Below, one piece after another: positions 1 through 8,303 of a stretch of DNA of 10,179 bases. The notes under the pieces are model-generated. The model was not told where the DNA came from. It searched no databases and worked only from the letters and a program-made list of their open reading frames with translations. This DNA comes from Larix sibirica (Eukaryota; Streptophyta; Pinopsida; Pinales; Pinaceae): NCBI GenBank assembly GCA_004151065.3, contig NWUY0300027041.1:32040-42218 (forward strand). The letters run 5' to 3'. Position 1 is the first letter of the stretch. Each line of letters opens with the position of its first letter. Both the position numbers and the translations under genes were made by a program.

Positions 1-882
1 TGAGTCCTCCTTCGTGAGTGAACAACATTAGTGCACCATTTTCGCATATGAAGGTGGTAACCCCCCTTCCTTTTAGTCATGTTCCTCGACAGTTGAAGTT
101 GTCGACTGTGGTTGTAGTATAAATCGATCTTAACCTTAAACCGAACCAAAACAGTATGGGTTGAGCCCGGTTGGGTAGCGATTTTCTCAACCTACAGTTA
201 ATGCTATTTGTGTGCGTTGACCCTGTTCAAAATCCCATTTCAATGTTTCCACACTTGACAGCTCTTAAACATGCTCTTCCCATACCGCAAGACTTGAATC
301 CTTTGTGGGGTTATCCAACCTGTGCAAAGGCAAATTGCAAGGTCAACTTGGGATTTCATTCTGCTCTAACCTGTAAACATTAACTTTAACTTGGGATTCT
401 CGTATTTGTTGTAACGATTTCGTTTCTGCTATAAACGTTAACTGGAGATATCATTCTACCCTTGGCCTATAACATTATCTTGTAATGATCTGTTTGTTGA
501 ACACAGTAGGTAAGTTTTAGACTCCTTCCATGTAGTCGTCTGCCTTGGGTTATATTGAAAAGGATTTTAATCCTATTTTTATATGCAATTAGATATGTTA
601 TCCAATGGTTTAAAATGGGTTAATGTATAGGTTAATGTATATATATGGTTGTGGTGATATATATTCAAGAAAGAAAAGAAAGATATTTTAAATGATAAAT
701 ATGTTGTTCTTAGTACATCTTATAGAAATGGAAAAAGAATAGTATGTTTTTGGGAGGTCCCTTTTAAATTGATGTGATGAGTTTATAAATGTTTACCCTA
801 TTCCTTATAAATGACAGTGTGATCTTAAAATAGTGAAGGGTACCATAACTACACTACCTTAATTCTATTGGTTTAAAAGTCA
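1..882. repeat. Long direct repeat, copy 1 (probable LTR, 5' end outside window)
   Basis: This block recurs at 2779-3648. By eye the copies differ at about 24 positions (about 18 transitions, 6 transversions), plus one 12-bp tandem duplication near 625-640 present only here. That is about 97% identity. Homology stops at GTTTAAAAGTCA; the terminal CA is the usual end of a plant LTR. The start is cut by the window edge, so the full length is unknown. A 70-codon frame at 171-383 begins with TTG. It differs from its copy at four nonsynonymous sites and one synonymous site, so I treat it as chance and not a gene. A TATAAAT at 119-125 is TATAACT in the other copy. The LTR reading is inference: no target-site duplication can be tested, no primer-binding site follows, and the orientation is unproven. 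A segmental tandem duplication is the alternative. Confidence 0.7.
624..647. repeat. 12-bp tandem duplication private to repeat copy 1
   Basis: The motif GGTTAATGTATA occurs twice in tandem here, while the matching place in copy 2 (about 3396-3410) has it once. This is the only length difference seen between the two long repeats. It is most simply explained by replication slippage after the copies separated, although the reverse change (loss in copy 2) cannot be excluded. Confidence 0.7.
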
Positions 883-883
883 N
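883..883. other. Single ambiguous base (N) at repeat boundary
   Basis: This is one of only two Ns in the window. It falls on the first base after the shared end of the long direct repeats. It may be an ordinary uncalled base. Some scaffolding tools also write one N where two contigs were joined with a zero or negative gap estimate. The junction between 882 and 884 should therefore not be taken as proven contiguous DNA. Confidence 0.9.
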
Positions 884-1081
884 CATGAGTTTTGATGACA
901 GTGGTCATCCTAGTGCCATGAGCACTTGAATTGAATTGTGATGTTCACTAAGCAAACACTTAGGTTTAAAAGTATGTTAATAACTTAGTCCTAGATAAGG
1001 ACGCCGAGGAAACTTCTAGTCGCCGCAAGGCAGTAACAAGTTCCTATGACCTAACTAATAGCATGAGGCTAACCAATGTTG

Positions 1082-1123
1082 AATGTCATTAAGTAAAAGT
1101 AAGAAGTTAACCTAAATGACATT
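1082..1123. repeat. Short inverted repeat, 9-bp arms
   Basis: AATGTCATT at 1082-1090 is perfectly complementary to AATGACATT at 1115-1123, with a 24-base spacer. It could form a small hairpin in RNA or a weak cruciform in DNA. No U-tract terminator or known element is associated with it, and no function is assigned. Confidence 0.6.
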
Positions 1124-1179
1124 GATATCCAGGCCTCGGTAGAGGATTGTGTTAAAGTTCCTAGGTGGAAAAGGATTAA

Positions 1180-1800
1180 TATTTGCCTAAGTATAAATTA
1201 GGAATAAAGATAAATGATTTATTATACCATTAAAACATATTGGTATTATAAATAACTATTTAAATGTTATTACCAATAAGTTAAATAAGTTAAATGAAGT
1301 AAGTAAGATTAAAGAAGGAATGATTGTCCTTAATTAAAAGTAAATGCTTTAAAAGTATTAAAAATCTATAAAATCCTATCTACAAAAGTAGAAAATATCA
1401 ACTAGCAGTAAGGGTATGCATGGATAACTAGTAACTAATGCATAAGTATGCATGGATTAACTCTCAACTATTTTGTTAACTATATAAGTTGGAAGTTAAA
1501 GATAAGTTCAGATATTTAGTTATGTTCATATAAGATAATTATCTTAAGTAAATTAATTAAAGTTAGTTGAATATAAAGCTTAAGAGATAAATTGGTGGAG
1601 TTGCAATTAAGATAAGTTATTTATCTTAAAGTTAATTAGCTAAAGTTAACTAAGGTTAAATAAAGCTAAATAAGTTAAAGTTAGCTAAGTTAAAGCTCAG
1701 TTAACTAATTAGTCAAAGATTGACTAAGTAAGTCGATCAGTTAAAAATTAACTAAAAGTAAATAAGTTAAGTTAAAATAAGATCAAACAAGAACTTATCT
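1180..1800. repeat. TTAA/TAAG-rich low-complexity tract
   Basis: The stretch is built largely from irregular variants of TAAGTTAAAG, GTTAACTAA and AAATAAG with no fixed period. It is strongly A/T-biased and contains no open frame or recognisable motif. Such tracts occur inside long plant LTRs and in non-autonomous retroelements. It is not a clean tandem array. Confidence 0.6.
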
Positions 1801-1949
1801 TGGAAGTCCAGAAAGTAACTTTGGGCTATAAAGAAGGCACTAAGGTGCTCCAAAAGGGGCGATCTTCCGAAGCGAAGAATTTATGGGAAAATAAAGAAGA
1901 TTGGTTAGAGAAAGATTATGGAGTAATACTCTTATGCCCTTGTGGATTC

Positions 1950-2020
1950 GTGCCCGACTCGGGGGTGGTCTCTCGACGGGAAAACCTACGTCGGATAGAG
2001 ACCTGTTGGATGGGAGGAAC
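1950..2020. other. GC-rich island with strong hairpin (1967-2003)
   Basis: GGTCTCT at 1967-1973 pairs perfectly with AGAGACC at 1997-2003. Directly inside, CGAC at 1974-1977 pairs with GTCG at 1990-1993. Only the three bases GAT (1994-1996) bulge on the 3' side, and the loop is about 12 bases. Just upstream, CCCGACTCGGG (about 1953-1963) is a near-palindrome with one central mismatch. This patch stands out from the AT-rich surroundings. It is followed by GGATGGGAGGAAC, a purine-rich run that could be a degenerate polypurine tract upstream of TGTAGTC near 2024. Possible roles are an RNA structure in a retroelement leader or LTR R region, but nothing in the sequence fixes this. Confidence 0.55.
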
Positions 2021-2778
2021 ATTGTAGTCAAGTTTTCAGTCGTCCCATTCTAAATTTCTAAGTAAGTGTTTTTCACATTTATTTCAAGAATACAAATTTT
2101 ATTTTGTGCATGCTTAAATTTCTTTTATAGATGGTAGGAATTAATTATTATTCATTTCTTGAAGTATATGATGAGCCCTATTGGTCTCGACGTTGCTTTT
2201 CCTTTTTATTACATCTCGGTCAATAATGCATTTACGTTGAGTAAACTTTGTTTATAAATTGTCTAAGGTTTTTTTTTTGGCTCTGATCTTATTTAGATCA
2301 AGTAGATGCGAATATGCTAGTTAAACTCTATTTAAAATTGTGCAATAAGTTTACTTGGTTTGGGTATTTTTGAGTGGTCGGTAAAACGTTAGCTAAATTA
2401 TTGTCCAAAGATGTATAACAGGTCTCATTTTATCTTAGTTCGGGTGCAGACTAAGTGAAGGGATACGATGTTAACTTAATTGTATTCACTTGTTGTATTA
2501 CTGCATAGACCTTCACGATGGAATAACCTCTTCAATAGCAGCTTATTGATAGTCTGAAATCTTATTTGCTTTTGGTTTTGAGTAGATCGTGTAGATAGGT
2601 CCTGCGACTAACAATCTTCAAAATCAAAGGTTATGTTATCTCTCAGTCGACTATATCATGTATCACTTAGTGTCCTCTCTGCAAAAATAACCTGTATCAT
2701 TTGAACCTTATGTTGACTGTGTTGTAGAGTTATATACAGTAGATCGATGCTATCTTTTGTTGATATCACACTCACCCA

Positions 2779-3648
2779 TGAGTCCTCCTTCGTGAGTGAA
2801 CAACATTAGTGCTCCATTTTCCCATATGAAGGTGGTAACCCCCCTTCCTTTTAGTCATGTTCCTCGGCAGTTGAAGTTGTAGACTGTGGTTGTAGTATAA
2901 CTCGATCTTAACCTTAAACCGAACCAAAATAGTATGGGTTGAGCCCGGTTGGGTAGCGATTTTCTCAACCTGCAGTTAATGCTATTTGTGTGCGTTGACC
3001 CTGTTCAAAATCCCATTTCAATGTTTCCACACTTGACAGCTCTTAAACATGCTCTTCCCATACCGCAAGACTTGAATCCTTTGTGGGATTATCCAACCTG
3101 TGCAGAGGCAGATTGCAAGGTCAACTTGGGATTTCATTATGCTCTAACCTGTAAACATTAACTTTAACTTGGGATTCTCGTATCCGTTGTAACGATTTCG
3201 TTTCTGCTATAAACGTTAACTGGAGATATCATTCTACCCTTGGCCTATAACATTACCTTGTAATGATTTGTTTGTTGAACACAGTAGGTAAGTTTCAGAC
3301 TCCTTCCACGTAGTCGTCTACCTTGGGTTATATTGAAAAGGATTTTAATCCTATTTTTATATGCAGTTAGATATGTTATCCAGTGGTTTAAAATGGGTTA
3401 ATGTATATATATGGTTGTGGTGATATATATTCAAGAAAGAAAAGAAAGATATTTCAAATGATAAATATGTTGTTCTTAGTACATCTTATAGAAATGGAAA
3501 AAGAATAGTATGTTTTTGGGAGTTCCCTTTTAAATTGATGTGATGAGTTTATAAATGTTTACCCTATTCTTTATAAATGACAGTATGATCTTAAAATAGT
3601 GAAGGGTACCATAACTACACTACCTTAATTCTATTGGTTTAAAAGTCA
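2779..3648. repeat. Long direct repeat, copy 2 (probable 3' LTR portion)
   Basis: This is the second copy of the block at 1-882, lacking the 12-bp duplication. Homology ends at AAAAGTCA (3648), after which the sequence is unlike that following copy 1. If this is an LTR, TTGTG at 3649-3653 would be one half of a 5-bp target-site duplication whose partner lies upstream of the window. The homology may begin before 2779, because copy 1 is cut by the window edge. Just upstream and across the start, CACTCAC and GTGAGTG form a 7-bp inverted repeat around 2769-2798. The frame at 2949-3161 mirrors the one in copy 1 and shows no sign of selection for protein. Confidence 0.7.
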
Positions 3649-3879
3649 TTGTGCTTAACTCATTGGGTCTGTGGAAATAAAATATATAAGTTTGAATAGT
3701 GACAACATTCCATTATTTAAATTGACTACGAAGAAAGAACCTGATTTGCAAGGGTGCGAACAAAGAAACATCAATAACTTCTCAGTGCTGAAGTTAATTT
3801 ATATAAACATGTGTTTTACGACAATAAGAAGGCCCTTAAGAAAAAAAATTAGGGTGTATTTTGAGGGACATTACACTCT
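3649..3879. other. Unassigned single-copy-like sequence
   Basis: I see no recognisable gene or repeat here. A 71-codon frame at 3671-3886 begins with a non-ATG codon (GTG-type) and matches no family I know. An A-rich run lies near 3839-3848. Confidence 0.4.
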
Positions 3880-4134
3880 CTTGTGAGGTTTCTTTCTTCA
3901 CAAATCCTTCGTCTTTGTCCGAAGGAGGTCGTTTTGTTTCATCAAGCCATCTGTTGGGTTTGTACATGTGTTGATGTCTTTGTGTCAGCGGTCGAATCAA
4001 CCTTTTTGGATATATGTTCCATCTCCTGCTTTGGATCTGGTTTGCAGGGCTATTTTATCTGAGATGCAATGATCTTTGTTTTCTTTGATTCACTTTGAAT
4101 ATCAAGAAACAATTTTTTCTGCTTGAAAAAAAAA
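3880..4134 (+). mobile_element. Possible 5'-truncated LINE 3' end with A9 tail
   Basis: The T-rich, G/T-biased sequence ends in a typical way for plant L1-type LINE 3' ends. A TTTGATTCACTTTGAATATC-like segment leads to TCTGCTTG and then nine A residues at 4126-4134. No reverse transcriptase coding is left, as expected for a short 5'-truncated copy. The left boundary is a guess, and I could not find a target-site duplication matching TGTTGCATATC downstream of the A run. A second A10 run at about 4194-4203, also preceded by TTGA, follows 60 bp later. The call rests on overall resemblance and could be wrong. Confidence 0.35.
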
Positions 4135-4650
4135 TGTTGCATATCTTATTTCCTTTCTATTTGAACATAATTTATAAGAAGGAAATCTGATTGAAAAAAA
4201 AAATTATGAAGAAATGTATGTTCTTGATGTAAGGTAGTCATACAAGGTCAAGAGGTTTGAGGTTTGCTATTAGATGTTACCATTTGCATTGGTAAACTAA
4301 GTTTAATGTATGTGAAAGTTACATTTCAATTTATAAAAAATTTTGGGGGAGTATTGATTGGTTTGCATATGTATGATGTCGTTTTTTTGGTAAGCTAGAC
4401 ATAATGCATACAAGATGAAGAGTAATAGAGTTTGGATTGCACAAAGTTCATCATGCATATTTAGACTTTCTAATTTATGATATGCATGTTGTTATACCTA
4501 ATATAGTTTGAGTGTATGTAAAGTATTAGTCAACATGTAGGTGACAAGAGTTTATAGGACATGTATGCATTAATTTTCCAGCTTGCATGTTGTCAAGTAT
4601 TTTCATGAAGGCAAGAAAATAACCACCACGTCATGCCCACGAGAGTTTCG
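4135..4650. other. Gene-free AT-rich stretch with a polypurine-like motif
   Basis: No open frame or known gene is present. TTTTGGGGGAGTATTGA at about 4341-4357 resembles the polypurine tract plus LTR start of plant Ty1/copia elements, where GGGGGAG is followed by TGTTGA. Here the TG has become TA. ATGCAT-like motifs recur between 4365 and 4590. No second LTR copy or integrase or reverse transcriptase coding was found, so a copia relic is only a possibility. Confidence 0.3.
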
Positions 4651-4656
4651 TTTTGT

Positions 4657-4716
4657 GGCATGTGGTGAAGTGATTGGACTTGTATTAACACAAAGATTTA
4701 GGTTTCAAACCCTAAA
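4657..4716 (+). mobile_element. tRNA-like SINE head (A and B box pair)
   Basis: TGGTGAAGTGA at 4662-4672 matches ten of eleven positions of the RNA polymerase III A box (TRGYNNAGTGG). About 39 bases later, GGTTTCAAACC matches the B box GGTTCRANNCC apart from one inserted T. The B box sits in a hairpin, TTTAGG (4697-4702) with CCTAAA (4711-4716), recalling a tRNA T-arm. The rest does not fold as a tRNA, so a decayed tRNA-derived SINE is the best reading. Its 3' limit is unclear; an A-rich run at about 4801-4808 could be the tail. Confidence 0.5.
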
Positions 4717-4852
4717 ATAAATGTAAATTAAGCGAAAGACAAGTCCTAGGTGAATTTGACAACATAGAAACAATCTTGTATGATATAGTAGTTTAGTTTT
4801 AAAAAAAACACTATAAAACATATAAAATAAACATAATCATTAATAGTTGTAT

Positions 4853-4889
4853 GCACACGCACGCACACACACATACACACATATATATT
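4853..4889. repeat. Imperfect CA/TA microsatellite
   Basis: Alternating CA units with a few CG and TA interruptions run into ATATATAT. This is a simple-sequence repeat with no gene context. Confidence 0.85.
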
Positions 4890-5049
4890 GGTTTATGAAA
4901 ATATAATTATTATGTTTTACTGTTATATATTTATCATTTATTTATATATTTATTCGATATGTATAATATTTTATAATTTATATATACCCATAATAAAATG
5001 AAATTATATTTATAATAAATATTGCCACTATATAAAATTAATGTTTTTT
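4890..5049. other. Very AT-rich spacer
   Basis: The sequence is almost entirely A and T (TATATTT, ATAATAAA and similar words). No open frame, gene or clear repeat unit is present. Confidence 0.6.
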
Positions 5050-5455
5050 TAAGTATTATATATATAAAATGATTATATTGTGAGGCCAGGTGAATACTAC
5101 CTCTATAGGCAAAGAATATGCAATTTGCTTTTCAGTGGATTATTTTGAGGCAAAGAATATGCAATTTGCTTTAGAGTGGATTATTTTGAGGCTAGATGAA
5201 TACTACAGTTAGGCAAAGAATATGCAAATTTGCTTTTAAGTGGATTAAGGATGCTTAGTCAATGCCTTATTATTTTTAAATAATATAATTATAAAATGAT
5301 TTATTTTGAGGTTAGATGACTATTATATGTGGAGGCAACGAATATGTAAATTTGCTTTTTAAATAATATAATTATAAAATGATTTATTTTGAGGTTAGAT
5401 GACTATTATATGTGGAGGCAACGAATATGTAAATTTGCTTTTCAAGGGTTAAGGA
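5050..5455. repeat. Degenerate minisatellite, about 83-bp unit
   Basis: Five units share the core GAGG-(C/T)(C/T)AGRTGA-TACTA, then AGGCAAAGAATATG, then AAATTTGC. They start near 5081, 5147, 5189, 5309 and 5392. The second unit is shortened to about 41 bp by loss of the TAGATGAATACTA part. The last two units (5273-5355 and 5356-5438) are exact 83-bp duplicates, each including the AT-rich spacer. The array therefore contains both old diverged units and a very recent duplication. The frame at 5389-5583 lies across the last unit and is an artefact of the repeat. Confidence 0.85.
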
Positions 5456-5938
5456 TGGTTGGTATTCAATTAAAATATTTTTTTAAAGGATGGTTGCCTA
5501 AATTAATAGTTATATTTAATTATTTATTGTATATCTCAATTTTTTTAAGTTTAAATCAAAATCTTTTCCCTTTTATAAAATAAATTGGAATTTTGAAATA
5601 TGTTAAGGATATGGTGCTCTAGGTTATTTTTTTCCTTGACAATTTTGGTTGGTTAGTATTGAGATATAATTTATTTTTAAAACAAATTGATAAACATATA
5701 TATATTATAGAATATTTGATAAAATTATAGATTTATAATTATAAGAAGTAAGTTCATTGTTTTTTTATTAACAAAAGAATGAAACAACATATGTATATAT
5801 ATAAGTTTGTTTCAACTCTCTATTTTAGCATAATAGTTGGTAAATTATAATATAAACTTATATTTTTTGGGATTGGATGGCTCTCTCGATTCAACTTATA
5901 CACTTTATTAGTTTATTGTCTGAACTTTTCATCTTTTT
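5456..5938. other. AT-rich spacer without recognised features
   Basis: The stretch has homopolymer T and A runs and TATATA words. No gene, RNA or organised repeat could be supported. Confidence 0.6.
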
Positions 5939-6274
5939 ATGGAACTCTTCATGTCTAATTTGGCTTCCCTTTTGCTTAATCCAAAATTCCTAGGATTCAT
6001 TATCATCACTTCTATTTCTACTAGAAATATTCAAATTTATTCCTACCAATTTAGCTTCAATTGCAACCATTCATCTTCTCTACCGTCCACACTCACCATG
6101 CACACTTCTTGTTGTGTTCTCATTCTTGTTGCATTCCTTTACCATCTTGATGATGTTAAGATATTGCACACACGTCTCTCAACATGTCACATGCTTCCTA
6201 AATTTGCGCTTGAGCTAGGCTCTATGCTTCCCTCCACTTGCACCCATGATTAAACTTTTTTCATACCCATCGGT

Positions 6275-6364
6275 CATGCTCATATGGGTTGCACGTGTTT
6301 GTGTCATGCTCATTTATGGTGTGCACATCTATGTTTTGCTCACTAATGTTGTGTTTTCCCACTG
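6275..6364. repeat. Degenerate 30-bp tandem repeat, about 3 units
   Basis: Units beginning CATGCTCAT at 6275, CATGCTCAT at 6305 and TTGCTCACT near 6335 are spaced 30 bp apart. Each is followed by a GGTTGCAC- or GGTGTGCAC-like segment. Similarity drops sharply in the third unit. The period is a multiple of three, but the frame is closed by stops on either side. Confidence 0.55.
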
Positions 6365-6690
6365 TCAATGGGTACTTTATGTCCAACAAACTCTTTGTTT
6401 GACACTCTTGAAAATCCCCTATTAGTTATGTCCATTAGTAAATGGTGTTCACCTTTTTTCGTGGGATTCCCTTATGGCATTTTGCCTCCATCAATGATTG
6501 TCTCAACTACCCCACAAAAGGTTATACCCTATGCCACTTCAACTAACCCTCTCAGTGACTCAAGAATGCTTAATATGGTACTCATCTAATTGGAGATAGT
6601 ACACCTTCCATCATCATGGTACATCCTTCCTTCCAATGCACATATGAGATCAGATGGTCAACCAAATTTCTCCTGTGTACCCAACATAAC

Positions 6691-6783
6691 CATGCCATAT
6701 GTATTGTTAATTTGAATGGAGCACATGCCATATGGATTGCTAATTCAAATAGTGCACATGCTATAAGAATCCATTCAAAGCAA
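6691..6783. repeat. Degenerate 33-bp tandem repeat, about 2.8 units
   Basis: CATGCCATATG (6691), CATGCCATATG (6724) and CATGCTATAAG (6757) start units of 33 bp. In the frame beginning at ATG 6616 this reads as an 11-residue repeat starting His-Ala-Ile each time. The surrounding frame is short (77 codons) and unrecognised, so a non-coding minisatellite is as likely as a coding repeat. Confidence 0.6.
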
Positions 6784-6992
6784 CATGTTATAAACAATCC
6801 ATGTTTCCATTGTTCCTTTCTTTGTGCTCCACAACAATGTGTTTCATAAAGTAAGAGTTATGTCATGTCGTCTCTTCACCGATTTAGAGAAATTGACAAA
6901 AAGAGAAACAAACCCAAATATGTTTTTCATAGTTCCTTAGAGATGCAAAATAGCAAGAAGTTGTGGAATAATCGTGGTAAGTTGTCTATTCA

Positions 6993-7052
6993 GTCGAGCT
7001 TGAGTGGTAGAGAGGAGAAGTTGTTGTCCTCCTTGCCCAAGTTCAAATCGCA
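6993..7052 (+). mobile_element. tRNA-like A/B box pair (possible SINE relic)
   Basis: GAGCTTGAGTGGTAGAG (6996-7012) resembles a tRNA D-arm or A box. AGTTCAAATCG (7040-7050) matches the B box at nine of eleven positions. Spacing is about 44 bases, within the range for tRNA-derived polymerase III promoters. The acceptor and T stems do not pair, so it is not a working tRNA gene. No poly-A tail or target-site duplication could be marked. Confidence 0.4.
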
Positions 7053-7463
7053 CTGGTGACATGTTTGCTCTTTGTGATCCTATTGTTGATTGGGTTTTTC
7101 ATGAGCTAATTGTTGATTGGGGTTAGCAAGGTACTAGCAATATCATTCTCACCTATAAGTTGGAGGGTGGGCACATGGCAACATGGAAGAAAAAACCTAG
7201 TGATTAGTTGTATTCCTTCTATTGGGGAAAAATCTATGAACATATTTTAAATTTATATTATATAAATCATTATCCCTATACCAAAATATTTTTGTTCAGT
7301 GAGTGGTATATGCTCTATCTCTACTCCATTGTTAAGACTTGGAGTGATTTAACCTCTTTAAGTGTTTATAGTGGTATAGGCTCTATCTTCGAAGACACAT
7401 ACAAGTTTTCTCATTTTATTTATTATAATGCTTATAAGATTATGAATGGACAAACTCCACTAA
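7053..7463. other. Unassigned stretch
   Basis: I see no recognisable gene. The motif ATTGTTGATTGGG occurs twice about 37 bp apart (near 7083 and 7108), a minor local duplication. The 86-codon frame at 7208-7468 starts without ATG and resembles no known family. Confidence 0.4.
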
Positions 7464-7525
7464 GCTAGCTCGAGTGGTTGACTTCTTTGAGCTTCATATA
7501 AGAGGTCCTAAGGTTGATTTCCTAA
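7464..7525 (+). mobile_element. tRNA-like SINE head
   Basis: TAGCTCGAGTGGTTG (7466-7480) closely resembles the A box region of leucine- or serine-type tRNAs, from which many plant SINEs derive. About 46 bases on, AAGAGGTCCTAAGGTTGATTT contains GGTTGATTTCC (7512-7522), a degraded B box preceded by the GAGGTC words common before it in plant SINEs. No tail or duplication was identified. Confidence 0.5.
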
Positions 7526-7936
7526 GTTGGTCACCTCTGTTGTGTGCCTCACTTGATGTTTTTGTTAAATCAAATATTGTAATCAACATTGATGAATTTG
7601 CATTGAATACCATTTACAATTTTTTTGAAAATGCCCTTGAATTTCCTTTGTAATATGAAAATAACCACAATAAATACCACCTTACAAATATGAGAAATTA
7701 GTAAATTATATCTATGATATAAAAATAGTTAAGATAAATACCATCTTGCAAATTTACTAAAGAATATGGAAAATACACCATAAAACCTCAAAATGTTTGT
7801 TTAATATTATCTTTTAAAGTTCACATGTCCTTTATCTTCCACTAATATTAATTTCATTTTTTTTTATGATCAAAATGAATGTTTGTTTAATATTATTTTG
7901 TAAAGTTTATATATCATTTTCATTTTGTTTATATAA
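7526..7936. repeat. AT-rich spacer with two diverged local duplications
   Basis: ATAAATACCACCTTACAAAT (near 7670) reappears as ATAAATACCATCTTGCAAAT (near 7735), a period of about 64 bp. Further on, AATGTTTGTTTAATATTAT starts at 7792 and again at 7878, a period of 86 bp, each copy followed by a TTTTAAAGTT-like segment. No gene is present. Confidence 0.6.
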
Positions 7937-8060
7937 TCAAATATTTATAATTTATAACTTTTAGATAAATAGATTATAATAATAAAAATTTAAATTTAAT
8001 AAATTGATTAATAATAATGGATTAGATTTATGAAAATAGAGATTTCATAAAATCTTTACT
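7937..8060. repeat. Left copy of 124-bp direct repeat flanking a SINE
   Basis: The sequence from TCAAATATT to TTTACT matches 8301-8423 with about 15 differences including one indel, about 88% identity by eye. The sequence is extremely AT-rich, but the match is colinear over its whole length, so it is not merely shared composition. Confidence 0.8.
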
Positions 8061-8078
8061 TATACATGTGTTTTTTTT

Positions 8079-8303
8079 GTTTGAGTGGCTTAACGGTTAA
8101 GAATATTTGGTTTTGCATTGGAGGTCACAGGTTCAAATATGGAGGGGGTAGAGTATGTATACCTCTATAGACTTTATCAGTTAAATCGTTGCGCAAAGGG
8201 AGGTCCCTCATCCCACAAACAAGGGGTCTTCATAAACCAAATTGATGTCTTGCTTGCTTGACGATGACTCTAATATTTATTATCATCATCATCATCATCA
8301 TCA
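8079..8303 (+). mobile_element. tRNA-derived SINE with ATC-repeat tail
   Basis: TGGCTTAACGGTTAAG starting at 8086 matches the polymerase III A box and D-arm well. GGTTCAAAT at 8130-8138 matches the B box core, 44 bases downstream. The remaining tRNA-unrelated body runs about 140 bp and ends in a run of seven ATC units (8282-8302), a simple-repeat tail as some plant SINEs carry. Length (about 220 bp), promoter and tail agree with a non-autonomous SINE mobilised by a LINE. No short target-site duplication was found. Instead it is flanked by 124-bp direct repeats. Exact ends are uncertain. Confidence 0.65.
8282..8302. repeat. (ATC)7 trinucleotide microsatellite
   Basis: Seven uninterrupted ATC units lie at the 3' end of the SINE candidate and immediately before the right direct repeat. 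They are best seen as an expanded SINE tail. Confidence 0.9.

Larger units (their letters stand above)
884..2778. mobile_element. Non-coding interior between the long repeats
   Basis: No reading frame longer than about 75 codons is present. I recognise no gag, protease, reverse transcriptase, RNase H or integrase motif on either strand. Just after 883 there is no good match to a tRNA 3' end such as TGGTATCAGAGC, so no primer-binding site can be called. Two explanations fit. It may be the interior of a non-autonomous element with part of the 3' LTR at its right side. Or 886-3648 may itself be one very long LTR (it begins TGAG and ends GTCA), abutting the end of a preceding LTR in tandem. The frame at 1800-2027 begins with TTG and resembles no known protein. 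Assignment to a retroelement rests on the flanking repeats. Confidence 0.5.
5939..6990. other. Less AT-rich region with only short, interrupted frames
   Basis: Composition changes here: C rises on the plus strand and CATG or CACATG words are frequent. Plus-strand frames of 60-104 codons (5939-6253, 6368-6589, 6616-6849, 6865-7059) and one minus-strand frame (6582-6797) overlap, lack a common register and resemble no protein family I can name. The region may be the relic of an old coding sequence or retroelement, but no catalytic motif or conserved domain is visible. I do not call any of these frames a gene. Confidence 0.35.

Noticed and set aside
171-383. 70-codon frame duplicated at 2949-3161 as a conserved small protein
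   Set aside because: Conservation follows from the DNA repeat. The frame starts with TTG, and differences between the copies are four replacement to one silent, giving no sign of protein-level constraint.
1000-1030. GAAAC plus GTC as a retrozyme-type hammerhead in the repeat interior
   Set aside because: No CTGATGA box or stem II lies upstream in the right position.
1800-2027. 75-codon frame as a gene
   Set aside because: It begins with TTG, spans a structured GC-rich repeat and resembles no protein family. The opposite strand is also open for 63 codons, as expected from composition.
5939-6253. 104-codon frame as a real protein
   Set aside because: I recognise no domain. It has no supporting context, neighbouring frames are broken in all registers, and the length is plausible by chance in this composition.
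6993-7052. Functional tRNA gene
   Set aside because: A and B boxes are present, but acceptor, anticodon and T stems do not pair. A SINE relic is more likely.
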